Shown here: positions 59,525-64,000 of the stretch, one piece after another
Layout of the letters: every line of letters starts with the position of its first letter
Position numbering within the stretch: the stretch's first letter is position 1
DNA from: Sinotaia quadrata
Taxonomy: Eukaryota > Mollusca > Gastropoda > Architaenioglossa > Viviparidae
Direction of reading: 5' to 3'
DNA length: 64,000 nucleotides
Assembly: GCA_028829895.1 (NCBI GenBank)
Contig: CM054181.1
Span: 46,065,759 to 46,129,758 of the forward strand
Program-made: the position numbers and the translations under genes
Notes under the pieces: generated by a model
The model's database searches: none
The model's input: only the letters and a program-made list of their open reading frames with translations
Told to the model about the DNA's origin: nothing

Positions 59525-60594
59525 CTCATGTAAATAATGACTTTTCACTTACATGATATCTCATTTTCTTTGTCTTTTTTTCATTTATTTTCTTTCATGT
59601 TTTTTCTTATTTTTATTGATTTTCTCTTTTGGACTTATGGAATACAAAAAAGATCACTAAAATGTTTATTGTATAAAAAGTGCATTGCCAAACCAGAAAT
59701 CATGCAACTTATGATAAAACATCTACAATAATTAAGAATCAGAAATATAAGTCTGTACATTGATGATAAACAAGCATTATAGGCAATAAGCTTGAAATGT
59801 ATTACATGCAATCACTGATTGGCAAATTGACACATGTTTTTCAAGCAAATAATTTATGTCTTGAAAACAAAGAAATATTTCACATGCAATAATTTATGTC
59901 TTCTTTGTATCGTTTTTTTCCCATATTTAAAAACTAAGTTTAAATTTGTTTGTCATTTTAGAAATAGCATCAGAATAGAATGATTCGGTGATAATTTTGT
60001 CCTCCCCTCCCCCTTCCCACAGTGAACCCTCCCAGTTGTCTGATTAACTCACTGTGAAATTTAATTGATAGAACCTGATAAGATTTTAATTTCAATTACA
60101 TCCGACTTTTTCTTAAATTCTTGAAGGAAAGTGTTCGACTCTACTCTAGCAATGTCCACAAATGTAAAAAGATAGTCTTCCACCATTTATTTGTCACTGC
60201 CGTCAATCATATCGATGAGACTCATCGTGAGACTGAGAACTGTAAGAATGTAACAAAACATGATTTTATTTCACATTTCATGTCTGCATTGTAATAAATG
60301 TCATGAAAATGTTTCTTATATTTATTTCGAAAGCTTGTACATTACTGCACGAGCGGATTTTACCGAGTATCTTTTCGCAAAGAGAGTCTTCGTATAAATC
60401 GTACACTTTCCAGGGAGTAACACTTTTTTTTTAACAAATAAACAAACGTCTGTGTACAGATACTGAGCATACACATAATAAAGCAAATTACACTTTTCAT
60501 GGATAAATATTTACAGATGCGTATACTTCTCTAGATTTTTACTTCTGGTCTATTAAAAAAAAAAGATAAAAAGATAATGAACGTGTGTACTAGG

Positions 60595-60608
60595 TGACCC
60601 ACTGACCC
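60595..60608. promoter_or_regulatory. DR2 nuclear-receptor-type direct repeat
   Basis: TGACCC-AC-TGACCC, reverse GGGTCA-GT-GGGTCA: two half-sites spaced by two bases, as in DR2 elements. Confidence 0.3.
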
Positions 60609-60992
60609 AAACATGACTTTCCGAAGTTTAAAGTTCATCATCACTTGATGCGTACATATTTGTTTGCTCCCACACATTGTACACTATATAATCAAAATTA
60701 ATATCACTGTCAGTTTCCTGATTTAAAGCCATTAGCAGGGCAAATTATAAACAAATGAGCAAGCATAAAATAAACTAAAAAAATGGCAAGATGGCTGTCG
60801 AAACGAAGGCTGATCTAATTAGTACAAAATAACACAATGTTTTCCCTCAAAATAAAAGTAATTCGACATATAATTTAGTTTTAAGCACAGACAAAAGTTT
60901 AGTTTTGCAAAAGAAAGTATGACTGATATCATAAATGATATTTTTAAGTTTTGGGGAACAATTTAATATAAGCTATTCCCATTGATCACCAT

Positions 60993-61244
60993 TGCTCGAG
61001 TTTCAGTGTACGGTACGGATATAGTTAATATATAAAATAATAGTTAGTTTAAACACGTAGTTAAAGAGGCAATTTATGCTCGAGTTTCAGTGTACGGTAC
61101 GGATATAGTTAATATATAAATTAATAGTTAGTTTAAACACGTAGTTAAAGAGGCAATTTATGCTCGAGTTTCAGTGTACGGTACGGATATAGTTAATATA
61201 TAAAATAATAGTTAGTTTAAACACGTAGTTAAAGAGGCAATTTG
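60993..61244. repeat. 84-bp tandem repeat, exactly 3 copies
   Basis: Copies start at 60993, 61077 and 61161 and are almost identical (tgctcgagtttcagtgtacg, gtacggatatagttaatata, gtttaaacacgtagttaaag). Confidence 0.97.
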
Positions 61245-61575
61245 TGTGTGCATGTATATAACATATATCGTGGAAGGGAAAAATCAAAGTTTGTTGAAAT
61301 GTATACTTGTACGGATACTAACTAGCTCTAACTCAGTCTTTTTTTGGTGCACACGACCCCACCATGCAAAAACCGTCTATCCAACCAAGTTCCCAGTATT
61401 TTCCTGTTCAAAATAACTAGATGAGCTGTCTCCTCAGTTTTGAGAAATACCACCGTAGCCAGTTAATTAATAATTAATAGAGGTGCTCAACGTACATCAT
61501 GGTAGAGAAAAGGTTCATATGATGAAAGGAATTCCTTTATGAGTCTTGCAAACTTTTCTTATCCTTTCTCTTGAG

Positions 61576-61748
61576 TTACAATAAAGCTTGGTTTGACTCC
61601 AGAACCATCACATCATCCAGCCCCTTGTCCAGCGTCCTCTGTGCTGACGGTACTGTCCTGGGAGAAGCGCCACTCGCATCATTCGCAGTCCAAGAGGACA
61701 GCATTCTCTCTCCATTTGTCACCCACTCTTGTTGCCAGGTCTTGAGAA
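61576..61748 (-). CDS. candidate C-terminal exon of an unidentified minus-strand gene
   Basis: On the minus strand a strong acceptor (ctgcattatttcgctgcag) opens a frame entered in phase 1. It reads LKTWQQEWVTNGERMLSSWT, then ANDASGASPRTVPSAQ, and ends LDDVMVLESNQALL before TAA at 61578-61576. The block is about 50% GC against AT-rich flanks, with coding-like acidic and polar composition. The opposite strand is open too, and a + strand AATAAA at about 61580 leaves room for a + strand reading. No family recognised; upstream exons would lie beyond the right edge. Confidence 0.42.
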
Positions 61749-61891
61749 CTGCAGCGAAATAATGCAGGTGTGAGGCAGTCATGGGAAACCAGCAGACAGG
61801 GGAGTGCATGTGCTGCTCAATACGTGCAGCATAGCACAGTCTGAATATTCTAATGTGTACGTCACTTCATCCCTCTCTCCCTCTTTCTCTT

Positions 61892-61902
61892 TCACACACA
61901 CA

Positions 61903-61960
<58 letters not shown>

Positions 61961-61961
61961 G

Positions 61962-62032
<71 letters not shown>
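61892..62032. repeat. (CA)n microsatellite
   Basis: Long CA run with a gacacatacacat interruption near 61960. It extends a minus-strand frame (62040-62344) with a poly(VC) tail. Confidence 0.98.
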
Positions 62033-62033
<1 letters not shown>

Positions 62034-62279
62034 GATTTTATGAATGTGATATTTACGATAGGTACTTTAATAAATTTGACTGCTAAAACTTCACGAAATC
62101 CTAATAGATAATTTAGGAATATAATTACACTATCAGGGAATTTCACTTCTAATCTATGTCCAAGACTGATCGTGTCCCTCAAACAATTCACTATTGCAAT
62201 CTCACGAAAGGGTAGGACTACTAGATTTCTTGCAAGATAAAAATGGCCACCCCATTTATTAGCCATCATCCCATGCCAG

Positions 62280-62425
62280 GCTTCCAAGACTAGCAAAATC
62301 CGGTACAGACAAACCCATACCAGCAAAATCCAGTACGAACACACCGGATCTCTTACCCGGCTCTCTTAAATTGATTTTGCCAGTCTTGGTTTGTCCGTAC
62401 TAGATTTTGCCAGTCATGGTTGTTA
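62280..62425. mobile_element. imperfect foldback built from a duplicated 40-bp word
   Basis: The left side has ccaagactagcaaaatccgg and accagcaaaatccagtac. The right side has the reverse-complement words gattttgccagtcttggt and gattttgccagtcatggt, with shared gtccgtac. Each side is itself a direct duplication. Confidence 0.6.
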
Positions 62426-62429
62426 ATCT

Positions 62430-62940
62430 CGACTATGAGCAATTTTATTATTGTAAGAACCCTGGTGCAGTGTCTGTTACAATAAGATTATAGAACAAAA
62501 CGGGTTGCTCTTGTCACCCCAAGAATCTTACTACACGTAATACCATGGCAAAGTGGTTCTCTTGGTAAAGGAGTGAGCAGTCAAGGTCCGGCAGAGACTC
62601 AGTCGTGCATGGCGAGTCAAAAGGGAGCATACTCTCAATCTTGTAATTTCAATGCAACACATCTGATACCTCTTACATGCCCTTCACACGTACGTACACA
62701 CACACACACACTTGCACTCGGACGATGACACTTACCAAGGCATAGCAATAGATGCACCGTTAGCTTATCGCCTCAAAACAAAGTTTTAACTTTACACAAA
62801 TTTTTCTCGTATTGTTTAAATCTAGAAACCAGTATAAGAAATCAGCAATTTTATTAACTAATTAATTCAATAAATATTTAGAAGAAATAATGAAGAAATT
62901 CTTTTGTTTAAATTTATATTTATCAGAGACAGACACATAG
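62430..62940. other. no supported feature
   Basis: Mixed sequence with a short CA run at 62696-62711. No exon or tRNA-like fold could be supported. Confidence 0.5.
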
Positions 62941-62944
62941 AAAT

Positions 62945-63011
62945 ATGGACAGATGGATGGATGGATGGATGGATGGATGGATGGATGGATAGATAGATGG
63001 ATTGATGGATG

Positions 63012-63093
<82 letters not shown>
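62945..63093. repeat. (GATG)n-(GATA)n microsatellite
   Basis: gatggatgg units at the left change to gatagata units at the right. The rest, to 64000, is AT-rich; a 98-codon minus-strand frame at 63519-63815 has no recognised family. Confidence 0.98.
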
Positions 63094-64000
63094 ATTTTAA
63101 AGAAAATAGAAATAAATAATTAAAGAGCACATACACAAAAACAGTGCGCCAACAAAGGCTGGAAATCTACTGTAGCAAAATCATTTCGTGTTTTCAAATA
63201 TTTTATAATTTTATACATATATCTGAAAATACCCAATCAAACTGAATTACCGAATTTGGCTTACAAAGTATGTTTAGTTTTACAACACATTCACCAAAAG
63301 CCTACATACACACAACACAACTACCTTTGGACGAACATGTCCGAAAGAAACAGTGAGAAGAAGTCGGGCGAAGCTGCTAACCCGAAATCACCTTCGAGCA
63401 GGTGTTTTACTTCCCATAGTTAGAATTACTCTGTAAAATCATTATAAAAGTAATAACAAAATAACACTCCACCCATGCAGGTAGTCACATGCGCAATCTT
63501 GTGTGTATAAAAGTGTGTTCATACATGCTGGCCTGGAAAATACTTGAGTTTTTTTTTTTTTAAAGTAAATAAATTGAGTTGTGTTGTTACTAGCTGGCTG
63601 AAACAAAACAAACTTTCAATCCACATTTCCACGCAAGCAGACCGACACCAGCAAACAAATCTGCACAGAAAAAACATATTCAGAGAACGAATGCAAATCT
63701 GATAACTGGTACTCCACTTCCCGTTTACTTCTATTTCATTCAATTCATTTTGAGTGCACAATAATTGTTCAGTAACACTTGCAACTATAGAATTTCTCCC
63801 AGTTAAAAGACACATCTTCCTGGCGCAAATAAAACGTGAAAGCTCTAGCTTTACAGATATTATTTATTATTTTCTCAACTGCCACTAACTAGATAATTAG
63901 CCTTTGTACCCCCCTCATGTTCCACCCGCCAATAACCCCACAACATCCCTGCCTTCCTAAACTCGTAATCATGTAACGATGAAAGCATGGTTCTGCTTGG

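Noticed and set aside
61892..62344. 150-residue minus-strand frame
   Set aside because: About 45 residues are poly(VC) from the CA run. The rest (HGMMANKWGGHFYLAR and on) is AT-rich with no recognised family or splice signals; a decayed coding piece cannot be excluded.
62530..62620. tRNA- or SINE-like words near ggtaaaggagtgagcagtca
   Set aside because: No A-box/B-box pair with correct spacing and no cloverleaf could be drawn.
63519..63815. 98-residue minus-strand frame beginning MCLLTGRNSIVASV
   Set aside because: No family, splice context or polyadenylation signal was found; length is within chance for this window.

Overview
The window looks like AT-rich animal nuclear DNA, most likely from a mollusc or another lophotrochozoan. 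The organism call is inference. It rests on long introns, very abundant GT/CA, GA/CT and GATA-type microsatellites, about 40 minisatellite arrays with 20-85 bp units, hairpin elements with long inverted repeats, and a decayed Ty3/gypsy-type pol fragment. No bacterial gene layout, rRNA, tRNA or CRISPR array was seen. Nearly every open frame of 60-150 codons is a chance frame or a translated repeat; coding sequence here occurs as short spliced exons.

The best gene is on the + strand. Three exons at 25010-25091, 45704-45823 and 46505-46663 join in phase and match the ciliary microtubule inner protein family C20orf85/LLC1 (CIMIP1). Its N-terminal exon was not found upstream. The last 36 bases of its penultimate exon, with the splice donor and the start of the intron, are tandemly multiplied about seven times (45788-46290). 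This is the most unusual structure in the window. An exon at 51729-51789, 300 bp below an ETS-type promoter motif, reads like the missing family N-terminus, but it lies downstream and ends in a different phase.

Other probable gene pieces are less certain. A minus-strand gene would end at 15353-15484 (stop codon, then AATAAA) with candidate upstream exons at 23803-23874, 37388-37429, 43687-43719 and 47738-47776; it would run antisense through CIMIP1. A + strand terminal exon lies at 54697-54904. A + strand TATA promoter with a signal-peptide first exon lies at 57344-57513. A minus-strand terminal exon lies at 61576-61748, and a + strand terminal exon at 1628-1747 near the left edge. Except for CIMIP1, none of these products was recognised.

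By region: 1-2 kb, edge of a + strand gene; 2-15 kb, intergenic minisatellites, a gypsy relic and promoter-like motif clusters at 9.25-10.1 kb; 15-25 kb, end of the minus gene, three inverted-repeat elements and large arrays; 25-47 kb, the long CIMIP1 intron packed with tandem arrays, two hairpins and a perfect ERE-type palindrome; 47-57 kb, hairpin elements and a small + strand gene; 57-64 kb, start of a secreted-protein gene and a minus-strand exon. All calls come from reading the sequence by eye; splice models need transcript support.
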